From Heterostelium multicystogenum (lineage: Eukaryota; Evosea; Eumycetozoa; Acytosteliales; Acytosteliaceae), in assembly GCA_003667245.1 (NCBI GenBank), contig RCNN01000217.1, positions 1-54,711 of the forward strand: DNA of 54,711 bases, written 5' to 3'. Made by a program: the position numbers and the translations under genes. The notes under the pieces were generated by a model, which saw nothing but the letters and a program-made list of their open reading frames with translations, made no database searches and was not told where the DNA came from. This document shows positions 12,801-25,560 of this stretch, in pieces. The stretch's first letter is position 1, and each line of letters starts with the position of its first letter.

Positions 12801-13579
12801 GTAGGGTGGAGAACCAGTGAGAAGCTCGATTACAGTGCAACCAACACTCCAAATATCGCTCTTTGTTTGTAGCACCATTCAACTCAATAATTTCCGGTGC
12901 CATCCAATAGGGTGTTCCCACCACTGAAGCTGCCTGTAAATCATCAAACTTTGTTGCAACACCAAAATCTAGATTTGATCAAAACCCTATGATTAATCAA
13001 CCAGTCCAAACCATCCTTAGCCGATCGTGTCATTTCCATTCGCTTATCTTACCTGCAAGCTTAATCTTTCCTTCCTTGGTTGTGAGGATGTTTGCACCCT
13101 TGATATCTCTGTGGACCACACCCTGTTCGTGTAGGTATACAAGACCCTCGAGTACCTGTCGAATATATACACACACAAGCGTCTCTGGGAACTTTCCAAA
13201 CTTTTTGATGATCGACGAGAGCGATCCATTTTCGACGTATTCCAAGACGATGTAGAGGCATTCTTTGGTCTTTACGTATCTGATGTATTTTACAATGTTG
13301 GTGTGATTCAAATTCTTCAAGAGATCGATTTCATTCATGATTCCCTGCAGCTGATCCTTTGGAATCTTGGTCAGATTGATCTGTTTGATCGCAACGAAAT
13401 CTCCATTTTCGACGTCCAATCCTTGAAATACAGTACCAAAACCACCTTTACCAATGACCGCACCCAAATTCTAAACATCCAATTTAATTTGCAAAAACCA
13501 GTTAGAACACCATGCATCGCCCTCATCGCACATCATTTTGGCTACATACGTAATTTCCGATTAATTTACGTTCGGCCAT
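9844..13579 (-). CDS. sepA: SepA / Cdc7-MAP3K-epsilon type protein kinase with ARM repeats
   Basis: Exon 1 (13579-13550, [10 protein letters not shown]) is followed by an intron to 13470. The kinase domain occupies roughly the first 270 residues: [11 protein letters not shown] (ATP loop), DFVAIKQI (Lys), [12 protein letters not shown] (catalytic loop), then [11 protein letters not shown] after an intron (13052-12969), [13 protein letters not shown], and [18 protein letters not shown]. An acidic linker follows with repeated WGDD motifs ([23 protein letters not shown]). The C-terminal ~500 residues are ARM/HEAT-like helices ([51 protein letters not shown]) and end NANSVI. This is the layout of S. 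pombe Cdc7, plant MAP3K-epsilon and Dictyostelium SepA, kinases of the septation initiation network that promote cytokinesis downstream of a Ras-like GTPase. Frame breaks: near 12880 inside the kinase and at the G run 10783-10786. Further short introns occur near 12380-12480, 11690-11750, 11580-11650 and 11310-11380. Confidence 0.85.
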
Positions 13580-14959
13580 TACTACTTTGTTGCCTCAATT
13601 TTATTAATCTAAATCAATAACTATCTACTATCTTCTACTAAATCTCTATGATTACTGATTACTTTACACTAATAATACTACTTATAACTATTATTATTAT
13701 TCTTCTTCTTATTCTTATGATTTTATAATATGCTTTTGAAAGATGCCAGTTTTAAGCCAGTTGTTTTTTAAAAGATATGGTAACTATAGTCTAGTTAATT
13801 AACTGTTTGACTTTATCTTATTATTTCTTAACTTTAACTATTGATTGAGTAAACGGACAAGTTGACACTAGTGTAATATAATAATATGATATTAGATACA
13901 GATATATGATCAATCAAATCAATATCAAACAAATCAAAAGTTAAGATTAGCAGCGGTGCTAGCACTACTCAAAACAACAACAACAGCAAAAATAAAAATT
14001 AAAAATAATACCCAAAAAAACAATCAACTCCCGCAATAACAATCCATTTTGTTCCTTGTAAATGTTTATAAATGTTTTTTTTGAAAAATAAACATTTAAA
14101 AAATCAATCAATTTTGCAATAATGGAAATGATTCGTTGATTACACTCAACTAAAATTGGTTACCATCATTTTTTACATAAAAGATTTATTTATTACTTAT
14201 ACTTTTTTGTATAAGCAATTTTATAAAATATGTAAAAATATATTTAAAGTTAAAATTATTTCTCTCTCTATTTATTATTTCTATTTATCATATCTATCTA
14301 TATCTAGAGTCTTACTATTGGTGTTTGTTATTGATACTATTGTAATAGTATTTGTAAATAATTTATTGGGACAAAACTAATTCATTTTTGGAATCCCTAG
14401 GAACTAACTTCCCAAATTAAATTATTATTAAGATTAAACAGAAAATCTATATCATAAATAGAGAGTTGAATAATACTAAGTTCTACATTCAAAAATCAAT
14501 TTCCAGACAATAATATAATCTCAGTGATTTCATATTGTTACAATAGACACAAGTAAATAAGGAGAAATCACCAAATTGTGTATTTATATTATTACTACTA
14601 TAAATTCATACTTGAATTCATGTATAGTTTAATGATTAACCTTTATTTATTAAATAAATCTATAGAGTTAAATTATAATAATAAATGAGAGGATTTTCAT
14701 ATTTTTCTAAATTAAAAGAATAGAAAGTAAAATATAATATTTGTAGATAAAAATAATTTGATTTTATTATAATTAATTCAAGGGAGGTTATTTTTACTTG
14801 TTCTACCTTTCAAGAAATGTACACTTATCATTGATTGTTATAAATAAATTTATAAATATAACCTGTCATTCTATTAAAACCATTCAACAGTAAAAAAGTC
14901 TAATAGTTAAAAGATACTACAATTTTATTTTCCCATCTCTGTTTTGTTTTGTTTTGTAG
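13580..14959. other. A+T-rich gene-free stretch
   Basis: Upstream region of the SepA-type gene. I find no convincing coding sequence; the open frame at 14156-14380 is almost all Ile/Tyr/Phe/Leu, as expected by chance in A+T-rich DNA. Confidence 0.6.
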
Positions 14960-15071
14960 GACGAATCCATCTACTCACCTCCACTCCAGGATGCAATGCA
15001 ATTGGTCACAAATCAAACAGAGAAGAGGCGGGTGTGGTTGGTTTTAACATTGCTGGAAAACAAGTGGTCAA
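14960..15071 (+). other. Orphan exon-like island
   Basis: A 112-base G+C-rich island lies between a good acceptor (a T/G-rich tract ending TTTTGTAG at 14959) and a good donor (GTGAGTG at 15072). One frame reads RIHLLTSTPGCNAIGHKS then NREEAGVVGFNIAGKQVVK, which looks like real protein; without splicing it would stop at once after VVK. A second frame is also open. I could not find partner exons in the flanking A+T-rich DNA. It may be a lone coding exon of a decayed gene, an untranslated exon, or a regulatory island: GTGTGGTTGG occurs here and again near 15521. Confidence 0.3.
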
Positions 15072-18000
15072 GTGAGTGTCAGTGTGCAAGAACTTTAAAT
15101 TTATGTTTATTTTTAGTTTTTATTGTAATTTCAAACACATCAATTGTTTTAAATTTAAATTTAAATTTATTAATAAATTATTTTTAATTCTCTACATTTT
15201 TATTTTTTGAAAAACAGAACAAAAACACTGAGTGTTAAAAAGCATGCAGTAGTGTAGTGTGTACTGTGCAGGGAGAGAGCTTTGATTTTAGTTGAACATA
15301 ATCAGGACAGTTTATTCAGTTGAAAAAACATCACCCTAACCATGGAAACACAACCACACTTCATATGACATTAGTCCTTTATTTCTTCATTGTTTTTGGG
15401 AAAATTGATAATATTATTTTATTTTTCAAAAACTTTATGAAGTGAAATTTTTTGCAAAGAGGAGGAGGGGCTGGTTTGTATATTATGAAACCCCTATTCT
15501 TTTTGAACGAAGCAGGGTTTGTGTGGTTGGCTTCGACCATCTCTCAGCTTCTAGTCGTTTTTTTTCAAAACCATTTTTCTTTTTTTGACCATTCAAAAAC
15601 ACAACTAAAATCAATCAAATCATCTACTTAATAAATCCCAACACAAACAACACAATCACCTCTTTGTTTTTGGTTTTGCAAAACTTCTATTTCATTATAT
15701 AATATTACTATTAGTCAGTCATAGCAGCATTATCTTTATAAAATAATAAATATAACATTACATCTTAATTCTATCTGCATATCACCAAATATTATAATAT
15801 TACTATCTATCTGTGTTGTTTGATAGAACACAACAGTTAAATCTTATTCGAATAAAAAGTAGACCAAACAAACTTGTCATTGAACTATAATTAATAGTTC
15901 ATTTCAACGAGTCGTAATAATCTCAGCTTTCTTGCTTTTGTTAAATACATACATATATTCATCAACAAAACAATAATAATTGCAACAGGTAAATATCATT
16001 AGTCCAACATTTTCTACAACCTATATTCCACCCTCCAACAACAATTCAACGAGGCTAATCAGCGGTGGCTAAAGCAATCCCTCAATCCAACTCAAGTAAT
16101 ACAATTTGCAAACTGAATCATATGATATAATTATTTTTCAAAAGATATTATATTTGGAATTTTATATCTATTTGTTAAAAAGCGCGCGATAAACATATTA
16201 TTATTGGTTTGTCCAAAAATAAGGTGGATATAATACAGGGAGAAATAATCGTGTAATTTTTTTATTTATTTATAAATAATAGTGTAGTGCAACTGACAAT
16301 CGAATCAATCTTCATCTTTGGCAAAAATCATGATATTTTATAAAATTTTATCAAAAGTCTTGATATTTTTTTTTGTTTGGTATTTTTTTTTAAAGACTTG
16401 ATTGTTGTCAATCATCAAATACAAAATCTTATTTGCTTTCGAATTCTATTTATATAAATATATATCTATCTACATTGATAAAGGTTGCTCTCACATCTGG
16501 TGTATTATTACATCTTCATTCTTAATAAAGTATATTATTATGTTATTCAATAATAAATTATGTCTTTAACTAAAATATCGAAGATATATATATTTATGTT
16601 GGATTGGATCTTGTTGACAGTTTTAGATTACAATTAAGTTGAAAAGAGCAGATTCAATACTTATATATATTCGATGAAGGATTAAGTTGTTTTTTTATTT
16701 TTTCGATTGTTTCCTTTTTTGTGACACAATAAAAACAAAAAACAAAGACCAAAATCACATTTTGTGAACTTGTGACAAGCAAATTCGCAATTGAGTGTGA
16801 CACATTCTGGAAGCATTCAATCACACAGCAAATAGTACCACACACTCAAAGAAATATTTTGTTCGGGGTCTTTGAATGTTCCCCTTTAAGAATTTCATTC
16901 ATTCCGTATGTTCCTAATTCATCCATTCCTTTCTTTTACTAGTTTACAAATTGTAATTAAATTTTCATACCTTTACTCCCTTTACCAATATATAAAGAAC
17001 GCTCCCAACACCAGGCGAATCTTTCATTAAACCACAAATCCATCCTCAATATTCATTCGTCATAATAATAATAATAATAATTTATAAACTTAAACAACAC
17101 TACTACAATTTAAATTATTTCATAGTAATTTAATTATCATAATATAATAGATAGTGATTATTTAATCTAATCACTGATGCAGAAGCAATATTATTTATTT
17201 ACTCATTTGTACATTTTTCAATCATTTTCACAACCTAAATCACAATTATATATATATATAGACCGATCTTGATTTAGACATCAGCTTTTACATCAATTTT
17301 AAAAAACGACACTAACATTATTAGAATATTAATAAATAACAGATTCACAACAACAGCAACAGCAGTTATTACATTACCATAGCATAAAACAACCCAGGAC
17401 AGTTCATTGATTATTTTAACAAAAGGTAATACAGAAAACAATCAACAAGAAAGAATAGAACAGCCATTGTTCTGTTAAATTCAGCTTAACTTCACTTAAA
17501 CAATCCATCTATTTGTACAATTCGAGCATCAGCAGTGCTGATTGTTGATGTTATTATAATATGTGTTTAAGTATGTGTTTGAGTCAGACATTGTGGTTTC
17601 AAATATAAATATAGAATGTGATAAGACATTAAAAGGAAAAAGAGAATTTAATAGAATAGAATAGGTTGGATTATCATCAGCAGCATCAGCAGCACAACCA
17701 CTATGCAACATGTTCTATTTAGGCATAGAATCACATCACAAAGAAAGATCCCCACACCTCCTACAATACACAAGCAAACAACCAACACAGCAAAGTACAC
17801 TTGCAAGCGAAAAATGTGCATTCATTCATTCATTCACTATTAATTAAATCACCCCCACACATTTACTTACTACACACTCACACATATCACACATCACACA
17901 CACCAAAAGAAATCGAACATTGATAAAATAATGTTGGGGTAGGTATTATGGTTCGCTAAAGATAAGCAAAAAAAAATCATTAAAAACAAAACAAACACAA

Positions 18001-19678
18001 GGCAAACTTTTTAAAAATAGACAGATAAATAATATAATATAATTAATATAATAATATATTATAATATATATCATATTTTTTAACATAAATTATAGAACAA
18101 AACAACAGAGCACACACCCCATTCACATTTATTCCTCTCAACAACAGCAAATATTTATATAATAATATTTTATTAGTATACGAATTCTATTAATATAGCA
18201 CAATAACAACAACAACAACAGAAGACACACAATCATCAATCAACAATCAATCAACTGTTTTTATTATTTGTATCTATTCATTATTCTTTATTATCAATCT
18301 CTAAAGAAAGAAATCAAATAGAATTACTTAGCTTTTTCTTATTTTTAGTTGAATAATCATTATTACTTGTAATTGTGAAGAGTAAGAATCAAACAACACT
18401 CACCCACCCACCAATTAACCAACAACACACCGGCAAATTTATGTATGAGTGAATGAATGTTGTATATGGAATAGATTTCTTATTCCTAAAATATATATAA
18501 TTCAATATTGCATACCATCAAACCAAACCACATTTTAAATCTCACCACTATTCTCCACATTGAATGTGAATGAATGAATGAATACCTACTCCTGGTATCT
18601 CCACTTTGGACTACTACTACTGACCTGTTGTCAACAATACCAATGCACCACACTGCACATCTAACATACATACACCACACACCAGAGACAAATACAATAC
18701 CACTGTATCTAATACCAACACCTTCCATACTCATTCCTACAAAGAACAACTGTCCATACTCAACATGATACACACCTTCATTCTAATTATAATTGATATG
18801 AATATGATAGAAATAATTAAATATTTATAAATATACAACAAATACATAAAAATAATAATTAGAATAAGAATATCAATTGTGAGATATAGCAGTTTGCAGT
18901 AGGTGCCCTTCTCTTCCACTCTCACCCCTTTTCATCCATTTCATTCATTCACTCATTCCAATTTAGTGAAAAAGACAGTTGATAATATTATTATTTACTG
19001 AGAAAACTGATAATCAGTTAGTGTTTTTGTTATCGATATTGTTTGTATTTATCTCAAAGTCGTACTTTCGTCAGCCAATCAACCCTCCAACCCAATCACA
19101 ACTTATTTATTATTATCATATTCAATTGAAATCACAACACAACACTACATAACATACATTTCATATTATTATCTTATTTGTAAACTTATTATTAAATATT
19201 TTAATTTAATTATAATTTTATTTTTTTAAAAGAATATACCTTCTTAATAATAATTATAATAGCATTACTATTAAAATCTATTATTTGTTTTCATTCTCTT
19301 CTTACAAAGTCTTGACTAAATATCAAAGTCATATTAATAGCAACACTTTTATTGTTTGAATCACTCACAATCAATCAAATCTTTCTCAATCCTATTATTA
19401 TAATAATCAATTATTTATTCTAAACTCAATCAAATTAAACTAACCTTAAAATCTATTCTTGTTATCTTATTCTAACTTTATTCATTTCAAAACATACAAT
19501 TATTATATAAAGAATTGTATAAACTATTTGTAATACTATTTGTAATTTTAATAATAATAATAATCCAAAGTTTTGATTGCAATCAAAACAAAGCAAATCA
19601 ATCAAAAGAAAATCAATTAAATTAAATCGATAATTAATTAGTTTAAATAGTTAGATATAATACAACAACAATATAAAA
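15072..19678. other. Long gene-free stretch upstream of the OSBP gene
   Basis: About 4.6 kb with no convincing gene. It contains A+T-rich repeats and a G+C-richer patch at 15440-15560 with a 53-codon minus-strand open frame (15540-15379). It also has C/A-rich, CACACC-type strings at 17740-17910 and 18390-18770. The open frames at 18486-18773 (-) and 18574-18768 (+) overlap the same CA-rich DNA and look like chance. The length of this upstream region is unusual for the window. Confidence 0.5.
17745..17915. promoter_or_regulatory. CA/CACCC-rich segment, possible regulatory region
   Basis: A cluster of CCCCACACCT, CCCCCACACA and CACACACACC strings contrasts with the surrounding A+T-rich DNA. 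In Dictyostelium, C/A-rich G-boxes of this style are bound by the G-box binding factor and drive post-aggregation genes. The link to the OSBP gene 1.8 kb downstream is inference from position only. Confidence 0.2.
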
Positions 19679-21003
19679 ATGTTTGGTTTTGGAAGTAAAT
19701 CAACCACAACAGCAGCCCCAACAGTAACAGTTTCACCGGTTATGAGTAAAGAAGGTGCTCCACTTACAGAAGATACCATCAGCGATTTGTCAAGCGACGG
19801 AATCGAAGGTGAAGGTATCGAATCAAACGATGTTGGTGCAGATAATAATATCATTGTTGACGACAGCAGCTCGAGTGATGGTGTCATGAAGCAAGCATTC
19901 AGTTTCATAAAGAACCACCTTAAAGTTGGTTCAGATATGACAAAGATGCCCAATTCCAGCTACATTGTTGCTCCAATGTCATTCCTCGTTGCAATTCAAC
20001 AACACTCTGCTCTTTACACAAACGTTTTGATGGCGTATGTATTAAATTAAAAATATCATTCTCTCCAAAGCATATATATTAATGTATATTTCCAGTGCCA
20101 ATGCAATTAAAAGATCCAGAACAAAGATTCCTTCAAGTATTAAAATATCATATGACATGGCCAAAGATGTTCTTCCCAAAGAATCCACTGAATCCAATTT
20201 TAGGTGAGATTTATGAGTGTGAGGTTAACCATACAGACGAGAAGTTAAATCCAATAGACGGTGACAAGACCAAGTTCATTGCTGAGCAAATTTCTCACCA
20301 TCCACCTATCTCTGCCTTCCACTTTGCAAACGAGAAGCATGGAATTTCAATGGAATCTAGACAACAAATCACACCAGTCTTCAAAGGTAAACATATTCGT
20401 GCACACATGGATGTCAAGGCATGCATCACCCTCAAGAATCACAACGAAACCTACATCAACGATAAATTCCCAGACGGATTCCTCCGTCTGCTTCGTTGGA
20501 AGTTTGAGTTCACCGGTAAATATACATTCCAATGTCCAGAGACTGGATACAATGCCGTCATCAACTTCAAGGACAAACCAATCCTTGGTGGAAAGTGGCA
20601 CGATGTACACATCATCGTATCAAAGGGTAGTGACGCACTTCACGAAATCACCGGAACCCATATCGACGTTTTAAATATTACAAATCTCAAAGATAAGAGC
20701 ACATCAGTATTCCTGAATTACAACACCATCAAGCAAGACACAATCACCGAAGAGCCATTTGAGCAACTTAAAGAAAACAATTCACTAAAGGTATGGAAGG
20801 GTGTAGCCGACGCATTCGCCAAGCGTGATGGAAGAAGAGCCGGTCTTGAAAAGCAAAAGATTGAAGAAGCACAAAGAAGAAAGGCCAAGGCCGCCATTGC
20901 CCAAAATCCAAACTTCCAATGGACACCCGTTCATTTCGAATCATACACACCTGAGAATCCTTTGAAGCCAGAGCACCGTTACATTGGTACAGTCAAGAAT
21001 TAA
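19679..21003 (+). CDS. Oxysterol-binding protein, short form without PH domain
   Basis: The ATG at 19679 opens MFGFGSKSTTTAAPTVTV, an acidic Ser/Asp-rich leader, then the lipid-binding domain: SYIVAPMSFLVAIQQHSALY, FLQVLKYHMTWPKMF, PLNPILGEIYEC and the family fingerprint EQISHHPPISAF. The C-terminal half carries GGKWHDVHI, KVWKGVADAF and a Lys/Arg-rich helix, ending YIGTVKN. The ORD domain transports sterols and phosphoinositides (PI4P) between membranes. The protein (about 420 residues) lacks PH, ankyrin and FFAT elements, as many Dictyostelium OSBPs do. One intron runs from the GTATGT donor at 20035 to AG at 20095. With these sites the reading frame is off by one base, so either the junction differs or a base is missing or extra nearby. 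An open frame beginning at the GTG at 20095 is part of exon 2, not a separate gene. Confidence 0.95.
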
Positions 21004-21932
21004 CTATAGTCATGTTTTCATATAGTTATACCAATCTACTTTAAACTATTAATTAATAATCTGAATAGCACACCTACCAACTTTGCAATCCAAAACAACA
21101 CCTAGACATCTAATAATTTATTGCTGTGATAATGATGATGACGATAATGAAATCTAATTACACGCCGCCCCCAACTCCCAAAACACCAACCATCCATATG
21201 ATTATTCTTATATTTTAGATTTAAAATATATACATATATATATATTGTAATAAAATAATCTCGAGAAGAGAGTTAATTAATAACCAATTTTTAAAGACTA
21301 AGTTTCAAAACCGTGTACAACAATATTGTATCCTTTGACTGATTTGGCGATGGATCAATCATTTGAGCATTCCAATGACAATTCTCACTAGTTCATAAAG
21401 AGGCGCATAAACTCCTAAAGACTCTTCAACTTTTTATTGTTCAGATGTACCAAAATTTTGTGATGTTTAGTTTTTTGGTTTTTTTTTTTTTGGAAAGTTT
21501 TTATTATTGTTGGGGTTTGTTTTGGAATTGTTTAGGATTGCAAGCAAACAAAGGGGAATCTTACTTATTTTTATCATCATTTTGCAATCACCCTAACATC
21601 TATATTAGTAATTGTTTAAAATTCTACCACTACCACTATTGAAAGGAGGTGATTGAGTGTTACCTTAATTAAATATTTATAGTAGAAACACAACATAACA
21701 TAGCATAACAAACATAGAAAGAGAAAGAAACAAAGGAAGTAGAAAGAGATTAGATGTTCTAATTAAGTTCAGTCACCTAGTTATTTTATTATTTTAGATT
21801 GGATTCTCAGAAGAAGAAGAAGAAGAATATATAATAGTATATAGTAAAAACAACAATTAGTTAGTTCGTTTAGGTTAGGTTAGAAGAAGTAGTAGTCGTA
21901 GTTGTTATTGCTTTTGAATAGATTCTAGAAAC
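21004..21932. other. Intergenic stretch
   Basis: 3' flank of the OSBP gene and promoter of the next gene. A GAAGAAGAAGAAGAA run occurs near 21810-21826. No gene seen. Confidence 0.6.
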
Positions 21933-23137
21933 ATGTATTCATTTCTTTATTATGTATTGGGGGCCATGATGATGTCGATTGGTTTGCTGGCAACTGCTCT
22001 GTTGGCAAGATCAATGATGTATCCAAAGTCCTATGCAAAGAAACTTTTCACATTTGTCATTGTTCTGGCAATGTTTGCGAGAGGTGTATACTTTTTAATG
22101 AGCCCTTCTATCATTAGTGGCTCGCTACAATCGTTCCCATTGAATGCTTTTCTATTTTGGAGTATGTTGTCGTTTCTGCTGAGGTAGAGTAGACCTTAAT
22201 ACTAATATATATTCATATCACTCCATTGCGATCACACATATATTCAGATCATATGATAGATTTAGCATTCTTTTTTAGCATATTTTATGTTGTTTGTGTC
22301 GTGGGCTGACTTTTATTATCAGGCATCCATAGGCAGAGAGTTCAACTTTTTCAAGAGTAATGTGGCAGTTGGATTGCTGACTGCATTCATCATTGGAAGT
22401 ATAGTGACAATTGCAGCATTCTTTTTCACAGCCAAAACGGATGCAGAGGTAACTAGATCACAACGTAAGGCCGACGGGCTCAAGCGCATGCTAATCATTT
22501 TTATTCCATATGATAGTGTAAAAAGAGTGGATCTAGGCACATCGTTCTTTATAGTTTCACTCAATTTCATTACAGCAATACTATTTGGAATCTATGGAAT
22601 TAAGATATATAGACTGATGGGATGAATACAAATTGGTATTGAGACGTGTACATTCTTGGAAAATCAAGGCTTATCACATGGATTTGCTCTCTTTTGTTTT
22701 ATGTGCAGAAGTTGTATGATGATCTTTAGTGTTGTTTCTCTTTCTGTATGTATCATATAATGCTCTCGTTGACGGACACATATTAACTGCTATCGATCAT
22801 CAAAGGATAAACCCAGATACAAAATCATTTAGTGTAGCATGGTATTGGGTGTTCATTTATTTCGTTTTCATTGGAAATCGTACCAACTTGCGCGATGTTT
22901 ATACTTTTGCGTAAAGCTCCCACCAAAGAGCAGACCCTAGCTATGCGCCAATGTTGCAAGCACAGTAAAAGTTTAGATTCACACAAGAAAGAAAAAGAAA
23001 GTTGTAGTAATTCAAGCAAATCAAAGCAACAAATTTGTACATTTTTGGAAACATACATTAAAATGGTCAATCAACACCTTTATATATACAAGCGTAAATA
23101 CATACATACAACACCGGTAGTAATTAGTTATAACTAA
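21933..23137 (+). CDS. Second THH1/TOM1/TOM3-like seven-transmembrane protein
   Basis: The ATG at 21933 opens MYSFLYYVLGAMMMSIGLLA. Helices follow as LFTFVIVLAMFARGVYFLM, NAFLFWSMLSFLL, then after an intron (about 22190-22278) MLFVSWADFYYQASIGREF, VAVGLLTAFIIGSIVTIAAF, TSFFIVSLNFITAILFGIYG, after another intron (about 22620-22704) SCMMIFSVVSLSVCII, and finally AWYWVFIYFVF joined to LEIVPTCAMFILLRKAPTKE. The 'SWADFYYQA' and 'EIVP...FILLRK.P' motifs are those of the TOM1 family (plant members: 'FWAEIYYQA' and 'E..PS...FILRKLPPK'). The tail is Lys/Ser-rich. Frame changes near 22757 and 22868 break the last third; the stop at 23137 is therefore provisional. It is a likely distant paralogue of the gene at 2508-3611. 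Confidence 0.62.
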
Positions 23138-24221
23138 TTAGTCTGTATGGACGTGTGGGTCAATAACAGATAGTATTGGCTGACTCTTAGAACCAATTGT
23201 TATATATTACTACCTTTTTTACAACAATCAACCAATCAACCAATCAAATAATCAAACAATCAAACAATCAAACATTAACAAATCCACCCTCACCTCTCCA
23301 GTAACTTTGGAATCATAGCGGATTTTGTATTATTGGAATAGTAAATGATCATCAGTACAGCAAACACCAAAAAGAATACTTCCAAATTTATTTTTATTTT
23401 CCTTGCTTGTTAGCTAAACTCGTAAAGGATAAAATTATTAGGAAATACATTATCCACTTCACCTCAAACCAATCAATTTATTATTTAATAAAATATATGT
23501 ATTATTTAACTTCCAACTTCAAATTTAATCAAAGACAAGAAACACTTCACATTTGAATGTAATCAATCTATTTTCACTATATTATTAATGTAATAGGGTT
23601 TGTATTATATATGTTTTACACCTGTCGACAGTTGAATAATAATATTAAAGATAATGGTATTGTAATATGTTATTTCAAATAAATTGTAAGAAAATACCAA
23701 AATTTAATTGTATAGTATTATAGGACTACTAATTAAAAGTTTAGAAAAGAAAGATGTCATTATTATAATCATTAATACAAATAAATTGGATTCTTGAAGA
23801 AAACCCATAATAGAAAAATAATATTAGAAATCAATCATCATCATTTTCAAAAAAAAAAAAATAACTATCGATCATGTTATGATATGACGATACAGTGTGT
23901 TCCGCACTGGCATCAATCCTATTATATATATATATATATAATATATATATATATTTAAAAAAAACAGTGGAAAGCACAACTCTACTAAATCTGAAATCAA
24001 TCGAATTTCGAATAGATTTTTAGTTCAAAATTATTAATCTCTCACATCCTACTCATTCATCAGTATCAAAATAGATAGATATGATTGTTAGTTATTGAAG
24101 ATATCATTAGTATTTATTTTACTCTGTTTCATTTTTCATGGTCATAAAATCATTACACCATCATTCTTTTGGTAAAGTCAAACTTATCAAATTACATTTA
24201 ATCATTCATTCTATCAACCAA
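23138..24221. other. A+T-rich intergenic stretch
   Basis: No gene seen. It includes repeated AATCAACCAATCAA-type units at 23225-23275 and a (TA)n tract at 23922-23954. Confidence 0.55.
23922..23954. repeat. (TA)n tract
   Basis: Two perfect TA arrays separated by a single AT slip, self-complementary, in gene-free DNA. Confidence 0.9.
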
Positions 24222-25560
24222 TCATTCATTATTCTTGATAGGATCTAACGATATTATTGGTATTGTCGACTCAATCTTGGATAATTGAAACCGGTTGACA
24301 TTTAATACATCCACAAAGTTAAAATTGGTGTTCTGATATTTTGTATTCGATAAGATTGATATGGCTGATAAGACCAACAAGATGCCTAATTTAAACTATT
24401 ATACTAATCATTAATTATAATAATAAACAGATAATGAAAAGAATAAGAAGTATATGATTCACTTAATATGCATGGGTCTGGTGGACAACCATGATGATCA
24501 AGATTCAAAACAATACCTTCCTATTGACCAACCTTTTCATCAAAATCAAATGAATATTTAGATGTATTGATTCAATAATCTCAATACATATTTGATCTGA
24601 CCTAAGTTTTAGTGTCTTTTTAAAATCCAATTATTTCATCAATCAAGTTCGATAAAATGATTTTTCGGAATCAAATAATGTATCTCATTTCTCAATTGAA
24701 TCATCCAAGTAGGAAAACCTATAAAAGGATATGTGACATACATTCTATTTTTACAACAATATAAATTAATAATACTATTTAAAACAGAATTATTATTAAT
24801 CATTAAAGAAAATTACCAATAATCATTTATTAAAATATAAATTAATTATAACCAATCAAAATAACAATCTAAATACACCTTTTTTATTTCTAGTAATAAT
24901 AAGAATACAAATTTATAAATTGCAAAAAAACAAAAACAAATAGTCATATATCTAAATTGTTTCCATTCAAATTAGGGATCAATTTTAAATCCAGTAAGTT
25001 TAGTTTAGTTTCTGCAATATAAATATAATAGATTTGAAAGAGTAATGTTATTTGTAAATTTGAAAATCTATATTGTTATTAAAGTCAGTACAATTTTGGA
25101 AACTTGGACCCAATTTTGTGAATTTATTAGATGTTATAAATGAATTCTACATTTCATTTTAGAAGTTACCATTAATAGATTTGAATCATTAGTAAATAAG
25201 CACCATGTAATAATATAATTCATATCATAATCAGATTCCATAATAGTTAACTTTTTAAAAATCATCATCATCATCATTATCACTCCAAAAACTGGTTTGT
25301 TAAATTTTGTCATTATTGAGAAGATAGTATCAAAAAGAAAGTTTGTCATGTGCTTGTTTTGAAAATCATAAGTCGTAGCTGCTCCAGTGGATCATTGAAA
25401 TCTACAAATAAAATACCACCACTTGATCCACTGATTAGAATTTAATGACCTCTGAGTGCGCATCAATTAGTTTTTCAAAGTTCACATCAACTGTTTGTCA
25501 TCAATCTATTCTTCTGGGTTCTAATCATCTCTCTTCTGCCCAAACACTAAAACTAAAGAA
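24222..25560 (-). pseudogene. Remains of a broken gene, perhaps a membrane protein
   Basis: Protein-like pieces lie in one order on the minus strand but in different frames with stops between: KLIDAHSEVIKF and LISGSSGGILFVDFNDPLEQ (25490-25375), ITWCLFTNDSNLLMVTSKMK, ITSNKFTKLGPSFQNCTDFN (about 25220-25070), FPTWMIQLRNEIHYLIPKNH (24718 down), KYSFDFDEKVGQ followed by a TAG and then IVLNLDHHGCPPDPCILSE, and a terminal exon 24385-24222 beginning GILLVLSAISILSNTKYQ and ending LDPIKNNE. The first pieces resemble WD-like or beta-propeller strands; the last has a hydrophobic helix. Unlike the conserved genes here, the gaps between pieces are long and contain several stops, so true decay is more likely than single sequencing errors. 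That all pieces belong to one gene is inference. Confidence 0.35.

Noticed and set aside
14156..14380. 74-codon plus-strand open frame of Ile/Phe/Tyr/Leu
   Set aside because: Composition is what random A+T-rich DNA gives; not a credible membrane protein.
18486..18773. Overlapping open frames on both strands
   Set aside because: They mirror each other over CA-rich DNA, with no motif and no splice context.
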